Assembly (NCBI RefSeq): GCF_013395055.1
Contig: NZ_CP058349.1
Location: 3,595,501 to 3,659,500 of the forward strand
Reading direction: 5' to 3'
Origin: Pseudomonas sp. ABC1
GTDB lineage: Bacteria; Pseudomonadota; Gammaproteobacteria; Pseudomonadales; Pseudomonadaceae
Length of the DNA: 64,000 bases
Made by a program: the position numbers and the translations under genes. Under the pieces are notes generated by a model. The model searched no databases, was not told the origin of the DNA, and saw only the letters and a list, made by a program, of their open reading frames with translations. Numbering within the stretch: the first letter of the stretch is position 1; each line of letters opens with the position of its first letter. Below, piece by piece: positions 1 to 7,713 of the stretch.

Positions 1-212
1 TCCTCGAAACTGCCGCCAGCGGGGCGCCGCAGATCAGTACGCCCGGCCTGAATGGCCTGGGCACTGTCCTGCAGAACACCCTGGAGAACTCCAACGTCAG
101 CGTGGTGGAGGAGATGGTCAACATGATCACCACCCAGCGCGCCTACGAAATGAACTCCAAGGTGATCTCCACTGCCGACCAGATGCTGTCCTTCGTGACA
201 CAGCAGCTCTGA
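1..212 (+). CDS. flgG: Flagellar basal-body rod protein FlgG, C-terminal end (partial)
   Basis: The frame is open from the first bases and stops with TGA at 210-212, giving about 69 residues. The end has the pattern of the conserved C-terminal coiled-coil tail of flagellar rod/hook proteins: SNVSVVEEMVNMITTQRAYE, then a stretch ending in SFVTQQL. FlgG forms the distal rod of the flagellar basal body. It lies 15 bp upstream of the flgH start and is followed by flgI and flgJ, the normal gene order of the flg operon. The 5' part lies outside the window. FlgF shares the tail type, but the position immediately before flgH favours FlgG. Confidence 0.9.
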   Translation, partial: LETAASGAPQISTPGLNGLGTVLQNTLENSNVSVVEEMVNMITTQRAYEMNSKVISTADQMLSFVTQQL

Positions 213-227
213 TCGATCGAGGTGAAC

Positions 228-914
228 ATGCGTCGTCTGTTGAGTGCCGTATCGTTGTCTTCCGTCGTGCTGCTCGCGGGCTGCATGGCGCCGGCCCCTC
301 GGCCCAACGATCCCTATTATTCCCCCGTGCTGCCGCGTACACCGCTGCCGGCTGCGCAGAACAACGGTGCCATCTACCAGGCCGGCTTCGAAAGCAACCT
401 GTTCGGCGATCGCAAGGCCTTCAGGGTTGGAGACATCATCACCATCACGCTCAACGAGCGCACCCAGGCCAGCAAGAACGCCAACTCCCAGTTGTCCAAG
501 GACAGCAGTGCCAACATAGGTCTGGGCTCCCTGTTCGGGGGGAACGTATCGGCAGTCAACTCGATGACTTCCCGTATCGGCGCCGAGTACTCGGCCAATC
601 GAGACACCTCTGGTTCCGGTCAGGCGGGGCAGAGCAACAGCCTGTCCGGCTCGATCACCGTGACTGTCTCCGAGGTCCTGCCCAACGGCATCCTGGCTGT
701 GCGTGGGGAAAAGTGGATGACCCTCAATACCGGCGATGAGCTGGTACGTATCGCAGGCCTTGTACGCGCTGACGATATTGCGACGGACAACAGCGTTTCC
801 TCGACTCGCATCGCCGATGCACGGATCACCTACTCGGGCACTGGGGCCTTTGCCGACGCGAGCCAGCCGGGCTGGCTGGACCGTTTCTTCCTCAGCCCGC
901 TCTGGCCGTTCTGA
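228..914 (+). CDS. flgH: Flagellar L-ring lipoprotein FlgH
   Basis: A 228-aa precursor with a lipoprotein signal (basic MRR, hydrophobic run, lipobox LLAGC with Cys19). FlgH builds the outer-membrane L-ring through which the flagellar rod turns. The mature part has the family features: a GDIITITLNERTQAS segment near residue 70, a Ser/Asn-rich middle, an ITVTVSEVLPNGIL stretch and a C-terminal RFFLSPLWPF. A GTG two codons upstream (222) is also in frame, but the GAGGTG Shine-Dalgarno at 219-224 is correctly spaced for ATG 228 and overlaps that GTG, so I chose ATG 228. Its stop touches the next gene. Confidence 0.96.
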   Translation: MRRLLSAVSLSSVVLLAGCMAPAPRPNDPYYSPVLPRTPLPAAQNNGAIYQAGFESNLFGDRKAFRVGDIITITLNERTQASKNANSQLSKDSSANIGLGSLFGGNVSAVNSMTSRIGAEYSANRDTSGSGQAGQSNSLSGSITVTVSEVLPNGILAVRGEKWMTLNTGDELVRIAGLVRADDIATDNSVSSTRIADARITYSGTGAFADASQPGWLDRFFLSPLWPF

Positions 915-928
915 TGGAGGGCAAGCAG

Positions 929-2032
929 ATGCCGAGATTCTTCCTTTTGCTGGCAGCGCTGATGCTCGCTTCGGCTCCGGTGCATGCCGAGCGGCTGAAG
1001 GATATCGCTACCATCAGCGGTGTGCGTAGCAACCAACTGGTCGGTTATGGCCTGGTGGTGGGTTTGAATGGCAGTGGTGACCAGACCACCCAGACACCGT
1101 TCACGGTTCAGACCTTCAACAATATGCTGGCTCAGTTCGGCATCATCGTGCCGCCCGGCTCCGGCAACATCCAGTTGAAGAACGTCGCCGCCGTTTCCGT
1201 GCATGCCGACTTGCCGGCCTTCGCCAAGCCCGGCCAGAGTATCGACATCACGGTGTCCTCCATCGGTAACGCCAAGAGCCTGCGCGGCGGCAGCCTGTTG
1301 ATGACCCAGCTCAAGGGGGTGGATGGCAACGTCTATGCCCTGGCCCAGGGCAACCTGGTCGTGGGTGGGTTCGATGCAGGTGGGGCGGATGGCTCGCGGA
1401 TCACGGTCAACGTGCCCTCGGCGGGCCGTATTCCTGGCGGTGCCACGGTCGAGCGGCCGGTGCCGAGCGCGTTCAACCAGGGCAACAGCCTGACGCTGAA
1501 CCTCAATCGCCCGGATTTCACCACGGCCAAGAACGTTGTCGATCAGATCAATGAGCTGTTGGGCCCAGGTGTCGCCAAGGCGCTCGACGGCGGCTCGATC
1601 AGCGTATCCGCGCCGCTCGATCCCAATCAGCGTGTGGACTACCTGGCCATTCTGGAAAACCTCGAGATCGAAGTGGGCCAGGCGGTGGCCAAGGTCATCA
1701 TCAACTCGCGGACGGGTACCATCGTCATCGGGCAGAACGTCAGGGTACAACCGGCCGCCGTGACCCACGGCAGCCTGACCGTCACCATTACGGAAGACCC
1801 TCAGGTCAGCCAGCCAAACGCCTTTTCCGGAGGGCAGACGGCCGTCGTACCGAATTCTCGTGTGAGCGCCGACCAGGAAGCCAAGCCGATGTTCAAGTTC
1901 GGCCCGGGGACCACGCTGGATGAGATCGTGCGTGCGGTCAATCAGGTTGGCGCAGCGCCTGGCGACCTGATGGCCATTCTCGAAGCGCTCAAGCAGGCCG
2001 GCGCCTTGCAGGCCGACTTGATCGTTATCTGA
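929..2032 (+). CDS. flgI: Flagellar P-ring protein FlgI
   Basis: A 367-aa protein with a 20-residue Sec signal peptide ending VHA, then ERLKDIATISGVRSNQLVGY, the hallmark start of mature FlgI. FlgI polymerises in the periplasm into the P-ring around the rod. The C-terminal half keeps typical blocks, including a GTTLDEIVRAVNQVGAAPGD stretch and an end rich in LMAILEALKQAGAL. An in-frame ATG at 914 overlaps the flgH stop, but GGAGG at 916-920 is well placed for ATG 929, so the shorter start is preferred. Length matches the family (about 365-370 aa). Confidence 0.96.
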   Translation: MPRFFLLLAALMLASAPVHAERLKDIATISGVRSNQLVGYGLVVGLNGSGDQTTQTPFTVQTFNNMLAQFGIIVPPGSGNIQLKNVAAVSVHADLPAFAKPGQSIDITVSSIGNAKSLRGGSLLMTQLKGVDGNVYALAQGNLVVGGFDAGGADGSRITVNVPSAGRIPGGATVERPVPSAFNQGNSLTLNLNRPDFTTAKNVVDQINELLGPGVAKALDGGSISVSAPLDPNQRVDYLAILENLEIEVGQAVAKVIINSRTGTIVIGQNVRVQPAAVTHGSLTVTITEDPQVSQPNAFSGGQTAVVPNSRVSADQEAKPMFKFGPGTTLDEIVRAVNQVGAAPGDLMAILEALKQAGALQADLIVI

Positions 2033-2043
2033 CGGAGATGAGC

Positions 2044-3237
2044 ATGAATACACGATTCGGCTCCGCAGGGCGTGGCATCGACAGTGGCAGCTATTCCGAC
2101 CTCAATCGCCTGAACGAAATGAAGGTGGGGCAGGACCGCGATGGCGAGCAGAACGTTCGCAAGGTCGCGCAGGAATTCGAGTCGCTGTTTCTCAACGAGA
2201 TGCTCAAGTCGATGCGCGCCGCGACCGATGTCATCGCCGAAGACAACCCGCTCAACAGTCAGGCTGGCAAGCGCTATCAGGAAATGTATGACCAGCAACT
2301 GTCCGTCAGCCTGTCGCGGGAAGGTGGCGGTATCGGTATCGCCGATGTGCTGGTACGGCAGTTGAACAAGCAGACCCAGGCTGAGCGTACCAACCCATTT
2401 GCCCAGACCTCGGCTGCACAGGTTTCCGAGGCGTCGGACAAGGCGGCGCCTGTCCAGGCGCCGTCGGCGAGCGCTTCCGTTTCGGGCAGTGCGGCTGCGA
2501 CGGAGCGCCGTGATGACTCCCATCTGCTCAATCGTCGTCGGCTGGCGTTGCCCGGGAAGCTCAGCCAACGTATTGCCGCCAATGTTTCCGGTACGCTGAA
2601 CGCCACGGCCATGACACAACAGTCTGCCCAGGCTTCGCTGGCCGGTGAGAAGTGGGAGAGTGCCACGGCATTCGCGGCACCCAAGGAAGCACCGCTCGTC
2701 ACCGGGCCGAGCAAGACCCGTTTCGACTCGCCCGAAGAGTTCATTGCCACCATGCTGCCAATGGCTGAGCAGGCGGCCCAGCGACTGGGCGTGGATGCCC
2801 GCTATCTGGTGGCCCAGGCCGCGCTGGAGACCGGTTGGGGCAAGTCGATGATTCGCCAGAAGGATGGCAGCAACAGCCACAACCTGTTCGGTATCAAGTC
2901 AACGGGCTGGAAGGGCGAGTCTGCACAGGTGACGACCACCGAGTACGTCAACGGCTCGCCGGTGAAGGAAAAGGCCGGCTTCCGTGCCTACAGCTCCTTC
3001 GAGCACAGTTTCAACGATTACGTGGCGCTGCTGCAGAACAATGATCGCTACAGCAATGCAGTTGGCGTGGCCGACCGAACCGGCGATTCGGAGAGCTTCA
3101 TGCGTGAATTGCAGCGAGCGGGTTATGCGACTGATCCCAACTATGCGAAGAAGGTCAACCAGATCGCTCGCAAGGTGCAGTCCTATCAGACGATAGCGGC
3201 TGCCGATGTTTCCCAGAACCTGCGGGCCAAAGGCTAG
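2044..3237 (+). CDS. flgJ: Flagellar rod assembly protein / peptidoglycan hydrolase FlgJ
   Basis: A 397-aa bifunctional protein. Residues 1 to about 110 form the rod-capping domain (EFESLFLNEMLKSMR, then a MYDQQLSVSL stretch). Residues about 115-220 are a Ser/Ala-rich linker. Residues about 225-375 are a glucosaminidase-type muralytic domain with the catalytic Glu near residue 262 in AQAALETGWGKSM and later FRAYSSFEHSFNDY. It opens the peptidoglycan so the rod can pass. ATG 2038 is in frame but sits directly against the GGAG at 2034-2037; ATG 2044 has proper spacing. In most pseudomonads flgK and flgL follow; here they do not. Confidence 0.95.
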   Translation: MNTRFGSAGRGIDSGSYSDLNRLNEMKVGQDRDGEQNVRKVAQEFESLFLNEMLKSMRAATDVIAEDNPLNSQAGKRYQEMYDQQLSVSLSREGGGIGIADVLVRQLNKQTQAERTNPFAQTSAAQVSEASDKAAPVQAPSASASVSGSAAATERRDDSHLLNRRRLALPGKLSQRIAANVSGTLNATAMTQQSAQASLAGEKWESATAFAAPKEAPLVTGPSKTRFDSPEEFIATMLPMAEQAAQRLGVDARYLVAQAALETGWGKSMIRQKDGSNSHNLFGIKSTGWKGESAQVTTTEYVNGSPVKEKAGFRAYSSFEHSFNDYVALLQNNDRYSNAVGVADRTGDSESFMRELQRAGYATDPNYAKKVNQIARKVQSYQTIAAADVSQNLRAKG

Positions 3238-3326
3238 TCACGCTGGCTCAGGTGGCTGCCATAGAAAATGTGGCGCCATTTTCGGTGAAATAGTGTCGAT
3301 CACGTCACAGAATCCGGCATAGGCTT

Positions 3327-3354
3327 TTGACAGCCAAGCCAGGCTCATTAGATT
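3327..3354 (+). promoter_or_regulatory. Possible sigma70 promoter before the ComEA-like gene
   Basis: A perfect -35 hexamer TTGACA at 3327-3332 is followed 16 bp later by TAGATT (3349-3354) as a weak -10. The next gene starts at 3410. Only the -35 is convincing. Confidence 0.35.
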
Positions 3355-3409
3355 GGCAGGGGCGGGGCAGGGATGTACCGCACAACCTTTCCATGAGCAG
3401 GGATTCACC

Positions 3410-3727
3410 ATGACCGGATACTTCCTTCGCGCTACGGCGCTGACTTTCCTCTTCTGTTTTTCGCTGGCTGCACAGGCTGAGCCGCCGGCTCCGAGCCCAG
3501 GCGGCGTGATCGCCACTGAACAGGCCAGCATGATCGACCTCAACAGTGCTGACGCCGATACACTGGCGCGTGAATTGAGCGGTGTCGGGGCGAACAAGGC
3601 CAGGGCCATCGTCGATTATCGCGAGGCCCATGGGCCTTTCACTTCGGTCGATGAGTTGCTGGAGGTGAAAGGCATCGGAGCCTCGATTCTCGAGCGCAAC
3701 GAGAAGCGCCTTACCGTGACACCGTGA
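3410..3727 (+). CDS. ComEA-family helix-hairpin-helix DNA-binding protein, exported
   Basis: A 105-aa protein with a Sec signal peptide of about 22 residues (hydrophobic run, then AQA) and one ComEA-type helix-hairpin-helix pair: IDLNSADADTLARELSGVG, then a second hairpin around VDELLEVKGIGASIL. Proteins of this small ComEA type bind double-stranded DNA in the periplasm and help DNA uptake through type IV pili; in many Gram-negatives their exact role is untested. An upstream in-frame ATG at 3353 would spoil the signal peptide, so ATG 3410 is chosen. It stands alone between flgJ and an origin-like intergenic region. In other Pseudomonas such genes are, as I recall, often beside O-antigen genes, so this neighbourhood may be a rearrangement joint. 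Confidence 0.85.
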   Translation: MTGYFLRATALTFLFCFSLAAQAEPPAPSPGGVIATEQASMIDLNSADADTLARELSGVGANKARAIVDYREAHGPFTSVDELLEVKGIGASILERNEKRLTVTP

Positions 3728-3761
3728 GGGCATGGCGACAGGCGTCTTGAACGACTCCAGA

Positions 3762-3791
3762 GGACCTGCCCATGGCGCCATGGGCAGGTCC
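3762..3791. terminator. Perfect 30-bp palindrome after the ComEA-like gene
   Basis: GGACCTGCCCATGGC and its exact reverse complement meet with no spacer 35 bp after the stop codon. As RNA it would be a very strong hairpin, but there is no T-run on either side. It could be a transcription terminator or mRNA 3'-end stabiliser, or a protein-binding palindrome. Confidence 0.5.
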
Positions 3792-4126
3792 GGCAAGACC
3801 GGGCACTTTCTGGTGAACGGTATGAACCATGCCTCCGTGCAGCTAGTCGAAAAGTCTGCACAGGCTCTTGACAGGTAGTTGTTATGCACATTTACGAAGG
3901 GCCGAGGCTGTATAAGGAATATGAAACGGGTCAGGGATTTGATTTTTTCGTAAGTGATTGATTTAAAAGAGAATGATCGATCTGTTTAAAAAGGCGTCGA
4001 TCTGTCTGAAAGCCGCATCTGGCGGGCGATTGCGGCACTCATCCATAATCTGTTCACAATGTTATCCACAGGTTTTGTGGATAAGCCTTGAACCCCAAAG
4101 CTGACGCGACCTGCGGATCATTCGAG
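3792..4126. other. Origin-like intergenic region with three DnaA-box sequences and an AT-rich stretch
   Basis: No gene is visible here. Three 9-mers fit the DnaA-box consensus TTWTNCACA: TTATGCACA at 3882-3890, TTATCCACA at 4062-4070 and its inverse TGTGGATAA at 4076-4084; the last two form an inverted pair with a 5-bp spacer. Between them, about 3935-4000, the sequence is clearly AT-richer than its surroundings and carries two repeats resembling the unwinding 13-mers of bacterial origins: GATCTGTTTAAAA at 3978-3990 and GATCTGTCTGAAA at 3998-4010. dnaA, dnaN, gyrB and rpmH are not in the window, so this is not shown to be the main origin. Confidence 0.5.
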
Positions 4127-4564
4127 ATGAAAGCACCCTGGAATTTTCTTCGCTTCCTGCCACGAGCCAAACGTCTTCTGGCGGCGGGGCGGTTGCCGGC
4201 ATTGCTGATTGCCGTCTCGCGCAAGATGTCTTCCCCTGGGCAAGGACTGGCCGGTGTGAGGGACACGCTCGGGTTGTTGCAGGCTTTATGTGTCGCCTGG
4301 TGGCGAGGAGACTACCGGGCCATCAGCAGCCAGGCGCTGATCTCCATCGTGGCGGGCCTGCTGTATTTCGTCTCGCCACTGGATGCCATCCCTGACTGGA
4401 TTCCAGGCGTCGGTCTGCTCGATGACCTGGCTGTGCTGGGGTGGGTCGCCCGGTCCTGGGCCAGCGAGCTGGAAGCCTTCAAGCGCTGGCGCGACGTGCA
4501 ATCCCAGGCCAGGCAGGCCGCTCTGCTCGATTTGGCGGCATTGCCTGACAAGCGCGATCCCTGA
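4127..4564 (+). CDS. DUF1232 (YkvA-type) small membrane protein
   Basis: A 145-aa protein with the DUF1232 signature: ISIVAGLLYFVSPLDAIPDW, then a VGLLDDLAVLGW segment. This forms one or two membrane-associated helices in the middle, followed by a charged C-terminal tail. The molecular function of DUF1232 proteins is not known; a link to envelope stress has been suggested for some relatives. A TTG at 4088 is in frame and lies only 3 bp past the inverted DnaA boxes, but ATG 4127 gives the usual basic N-terminus (MKAPWNFLRF). The Shine-Dalgarno is poor for both starts. Single-gene unit, followed by a DyP peroxidase gene on the same strand after about 100 bp. Confidence 0.8.
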   Translation: MKAPWNFLRFLPRAKRLLAAGRLPALLIAVSRKMSSPGQGLAGVRDTLGLLQALCVAWWRGDYRAISSQALISIVAGLLYFVSPLDAIPDWIPGVGLLDDLAVLGWVARSWASELEAFKRWRDVQSQARQAALLDLAALPDKRDP

Positions 4565-4663
4565 AGGTGATGCCCGTCATGGGCCACACAACGGCCTTGG
4601 CCAGTGGCCGATAAATCCCATAGACGCTAACATTCACCCGTTTTCAATAGGGGGATTAAGGCT

Positions 4664-5539
4664 ATGTTCCAGGCAGGGATTCATGCCGCGTTGCCATCGT
4701 TGGGGCGTCATCTTTTTTTCCGCATCGACCAGGTCGGAGCGTTGGCACAGGCACTTGACCGCCTGGGGAGCCATATCGATGGCGAAAAGGCTGTTCTGGG
4801 CATAGGCCAGGGACTTGCAGTGGCCCTGGAGCAGACGGTGCCTGGTTTGCGCGTGTTTCCCGAGGGCAAGGCCGGGCAGGTTCGTGTGCCCTCGACGCCC
4901 AGTGATCTTTGGGTATGGTTGCGTGGCGAGGATCACGGCGATCTGTTCGAACGCAGTCAGGCACTGGTGCGCGACCTGGCCCCGGGATTGGCGCTGGCAC
5001 GCGCCACGGATGTTTTCCGCTACAAGGATGGTCACGACCTGACGGGTTATGAGGATGGTACGGAAAACCCGGAAGGCGACGCGGCGCTGGCTGCGGCCTT
5101 CGTGCTGAACGAAGGGGAAGGGCTGAATGGCTCCAGCTTCGTCGCGGTGCAGCAGTGGCAGCACGATTTCCCGACGTTCGATGCCATGCCTTCGGCGCAA
5201 CAGGACAATGCCATCGGCCGGCGCAAGAGCGATAACGAAGAGCTGGACGATGCGCCGGAGTCGGCCCACGTCAAGCGTACCGCCCAGGAGGATTTCGAGC
5301 CTGAGGCGTTCGTGCTGAGGCGTTCGATGCCCTGGATGGAGGGACGCCAGGCTGGCCTGATGTTCGTCGCCTTCGGCAAGTCGTTCGATGCCTTCGAGGC
5401 GCAACTGCACAGGATGAGCGGTGAGGAAGATGGCATCGTCGATGCGCTTTACCAGTTCACTCGCCCGCTGACTGGCGCCTATTTCTGGTGTCCGCCCATG
5501 CACGATGGGCGGCTGGACCTGCGGGTGCTGGGCTGGTAG
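4664..5539 (+). CDS. Dye-decolorizing heme peroxidase (DyP type, YfeX-like)
   Basis: A 291-aa cytosolic heme peroxidase without a Tat or Sec signal, the size of class B DyP enzymes. It has the diagnostic GxxDG motif in GYEDGTENP (Asp131 as the distal catalytic residue), the likely proximal heme ligand His202 in AHVKR and a downstream Arg at about 220 in VLRRSMPW. The family uses hydrogen peroxide to oxidise dyes and phenolics, and some members act on porphyrins; the physiological substrate is open. No encapsulin gene is adjacent, so encapsulation is not suggested. The start follows an AG-rich Shine-Dalgarno at about 4650-4655. Confidence 0.92.
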   Translation: MFQAGIHAALPSLGRHLFFRIDQVGALAQALDRLGSHIDGEKAVLGIGQGLAVALEQTVPGLRVFPEGKAGQVRVPSTPSDLWVWLRGEDHGDLFERSQALVRDLAPGLALARATDVFRYKDGHDLTGYEDGTENPEGDAALAAAFVLNEGEGLNGSSFVAVQQWQHDFPTFDAMPSAQQDNAIGRRKSDNEELDDAPESAHVKRTAQEDFEPEAFVLRRSMPWMEGRQAGLMFVAFGKSFDAFEAQLHRMSGEEDGIVDALYQFTRPLTGAYFWCPPMHDGRLDLRVLGW

Positions 5540-5550
5540 TACGGCGTTGT

Positions 5551-5580
5551 ACGGGGGCTGACAAGGCGTCCGCCCCCCGT
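5551..5580. terminator. Weak hairpin between convergent genes
   Basis: ACGGGGG and CCCCCGT arms of 7 bp with a loop of about 16 nt lie between the DyP gene and the oppositely oriented RcnB-like gene. No clear T-run; it may serve both directions. Confidence 0.35.
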
Positions 5581-5588
5581 GGTTCCAC

Positions 5589-6074
5589 TCAGTTCAGGAC
5601 GCCCTGCAGAATGGTGTAGACGATACCGGTGGTGATGGCGATCAGCACGACATCGCTGCCGACACGGCGCCATTCGTATCCATCGTATTGCGGCAGACCA
5701 TGCAGGGCCTTGGCGTCCAGGCGCTTGCCGTAGCCTGCCGGCATGGGATGGCCCTGGCGGATCTGTACGTTGCTGGAGACACTCGGGCCTTTGCCTATTT
5801 GCGTACGCCGCTCGTGGAAGGCCTGATGTACCTGGCTGAAGTCCTTTGGCGGCGCTTGCCTGCTGGATTGCTGGGACTGCTTGCCTTGCTGTTGCTTGTG
5901 GCCGCCTGATTGCTGTTGTGTCGACTTGTTGCCCTGTTGGTGTGTCTGGCTGTTTTGGCCATGTTGGGCTTTTTGCTGTTGCTGTTGCTGTTGCTGTTGT
6001 GGCGCGGCGTGGAGCAGCAAGCTGCTGCTGAGCAGGCTCAGTCCCAGGGCAATGGCAATTCGATGATGGTGCAT
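5589..6074 (-). CDS. RcnB-like periplasmic protein with a Gln-rich linker
   Basis: A 161-aa protein. Residues 1-23 are a signal peptide (ALGLSLLSSSLLLHA). Residues about 25-75 are extremely rich in Gln with His, Lys and Ser, starting with nine consecutive Gln. Residues about 100-161 match the RcnB/CigR-type domain: PMPAGYGKRL, Y-x-W-x-x-VG-D-V-L-I and a C-terminal hydrophobic segment ITTGIVYTILQGVL. RcnB proteins influence nickel/cobalt homeostasis in enterobacteria; whether this one binds metal is unknown. ATG 6074 has GGAGAA upstream. The poly-Gln run mixes CAG and CAA codons, so it is a protein-level feature and not a simple triplet repeat. Confidence 0.75.
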   Translation of the reverse strand: MHHHRIAIALGLSLLSSSLLLHAAPQQQQQQQQQKAQHGQNSQTHQQGNKSTQQQSGGHKQQQGKQSQQSSRQAPPKDFSQVHQAFHERRTQIGKGPSVSSNVQIRQGHPMPAGYGKRLDAKALHGLPQYDGYEWRRVGSDVVLIAITTGIVYTILQGVLN

Positions 6075-6196
6075 GGTGCGTTCTCCAGAGCAGACAGGGA
6101 TTGGATAACCCGTGTCCAGAACCTAACCGAAACGCAGGCGGGGCAGGGCCAACTTTACCCACTCGATACATTCGGTGGTTTATCCGCTCCACCATG

Positions 6197-6221
6197 AAAA
6201 AGGGCCGCATAGCGGCCCTTT
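6197..6221 (-). terminator. Intrinsic terminator of the nuo operon
   Basis: On the minus strand, 24 bp past the nuoN stop, a 10-bp stem (AAAGGGCCGC with its complement, loop of 3 nt) is followed by a run of Ts. This is a standard rho-independent terminator. Confidence 0.85.
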
Positions 6222-6245
6222 CGGTTTCTGTCGTGCTGGACCTGC

Positions 6246-7706
6246 TCAGAGCCCCGAGGCCTGCACCAGCGACAGCAGCGGTTGCGGGTAGACGCCGATG
6301 AACAGCACCAGAGCGGCCACGCCCAGCAGCATCAGGCCACCGGCCTTCTGGCCCCAGTCCATTGGTGCGTCGTGGCGGCGCAGGCCGGGTTCGACCAGGT
6401 ACAGCGTCACGATCACCCGCAGGTAGTAGAACAGGCCGATACCGCTGCCGATGATCAGTGCGCCAAGCAGCCACCACTGCTTGGCTTCGACGCCGGTTGC
6501 GATCACGTAGAACTTGCCGATGAAGCCGGCGGTCAGCGGGATGCCGGCCAGCGACAGCATCATCAGCGTCAGCACCACGGTCAGGTAGGGGCGACGCCAG
6601 AACAGTCCGCGATAGGTGTAGAGCGCATCGGCATCCTGATCCTTGAACGGGCTGGACATCAGCGAGATGACGCCGAAAGCACCCAGGCTGGTCAGGGTGT
6701 AGGTGACCAGATAGACGCCGGCGGTTTCCACGGCCAGGCCGTCGCCGACGATCAGCGCCACCAGCAGGTAGCCGAGGTGAGCGATGGAGGAGTAGCCGAG
6801 CAGGCGCTTGAGGTTGCTCTGGTTCAATGCCAGCAGGTTGCCGAGCAGGATCGAGGCGATGGCGATCAGCGTCAGCCCTTCGTTCAGCCAGCCGCCCTGT
6901 ACTGCAGGCGACATCTGGTAGAGGCGCAGCAGCACGGCGAATACCGCGACCTTGCTGGCGGTGGCGAGGAAGGCCGCGACCGGTGCCGGGGCGCCTTCGT
7001 AGACGTCCGGTGTCCACAGGTGGAAGGGCACCAGCGACAGCTTGAAGCCCAGGCCGATCAGCATCAGGCCGATACCGGCCTGCACCAGCGGGCTGCTGCC
7101 GCGTTCAGCCAGGCTGGCGCCGATGGCGCTGAAACCGAGGCTGCCGGCTTCGGCATAGAGCAGTGCCATGCCGAACAGCAGGAAGGCCGAGCCAGCGGCG
7201 GACAGCACCATGTACTTGATCGAGGCTTCCAGCGAGCGCTTGTGGAAGAAGGCATAGCCGACCAGGCCATAGACCGGTACCGACAGCAGTTCCAGGCCGA
7301 TGAACAGCCCGGCCAGGTGCTGGCTGGAAACCAGCACCACACCGCCCGCGGCGGACAGCAGCAGGAGCAGGTAGAGCTCGTCGCGGTTGCCGGCGAAACC
7401 TGCGCGGTCATTGCCTTCGCCTAGGTAGGCGTGGGCCAGGGTCATGCAGGCCAGGGTGGCGACCAGCAGCAGGCCGCTGTAGAACAGCGCGAAGCGGTCG
7501 ATCAGCAGCAGTTGCGTGACTTCCAGCGGTGCCGCATCGAGCGCCGGCAGCAGGGTCAGTAGCGCCAGGTTGAGGCCGAGGGCGCTGAGGACGAAGGTGC
7601 GGTCATGGTCGCGGCGCCAGGCGATGGCCAGCATGACCACGACGACGCTGCTACAGATGACCAGCAGGGGCAGCAGGGCGATGAAGTGTTGCAGAGTGAA
7701 TTCCAT
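6246..7706 (-). CDS. nuoN: NADH-quinone oxidoreductase subunit N
   Basis: A 486-aa polytopic membrane protein with about 14 transmembrane helices, one of the three antiporter-like proton-pumping subunits of complex I. Recognisable blocks include KYMVLSAAGSAFLLFGMALL near residue 165, LVPFHLWTPDVYEGAPAPV near 225 and LLGYSSIAHLGYLL near 305, with the conserved lysines and the proline-broken helices of the family. It is the last gene of the nuo operon: nuoM ends 7 bp upstream and a strong terminator follows. The start MEFTLQHF agrees with the family. Confidence 0.97.
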   Translation of the reverse strand: MEFTLQHFIALLPLLVICSSVVVVMLAIAWRRDHDRTFVLSALGLNLALLTLLPALDAAPLEVTQLLLIDRFALFYSGLLLVATLACMTLAHAYLGEGNDRAGFAGNRDELYLLLLLSAAGGVVLVSSQHLAGLFIGLELLSVPVYGLVGYAFFHKRSLEASIKYMVLSAAGSAFLLFGMALLYAEAGSLGFSAIGASLAERGSSPLVQAGIGLMLIGLGFKLSLVPFHLWTPDVYEGAPAPVAAFLATASKVAVFAVLLRLYQMSPAVQGGWLNEGLTLIAIASILLGNLLALNQSNLKRLLGYSSIAHLGYLLVALIVGDGLAVETAGVYLVTYTLTSLGAFGVISLMSSPFKDQDADALYTYRGLFWRRPYLTVVLTLMMLSLAGIPLTAGFIGKFYVIATGVEAKQWWLLGALIIGSGIGLFYYLRVIVTLYLVEPGLRRHDAPMDWGQKAGGLMLLGVAALVLFIGVYPQPLLSLVQASGL

Positions 7707-7713
7707 AACGCGA

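Noticed and set aside
3850..4084. Calling the DnaA-box region the main chromosomal oriC
   Set aside because: None of dnaA, dnaN, recF, gyrB, rpmH or parAB is in the window, and three boxes are few for a main origin. Reported only as origin-like.
4088..4126. TTG 4088 as start of the DUF1232 gene
   Set aside because: It gives a poor N-terminus, lies 3 bp past the DnaA boxes and has no Shine-Dalgarno; ATG 4127 fits the family better.
5960..6003. Triplet-like repeat (GTT/GCT) that could be taken for a microsatellite or CRISPR fragment
   Set aside because: It is the poly-Gln coding stretch of the RcnB-like gene read on the other strand; CAG/CAA codons alternate and there are no spacers.
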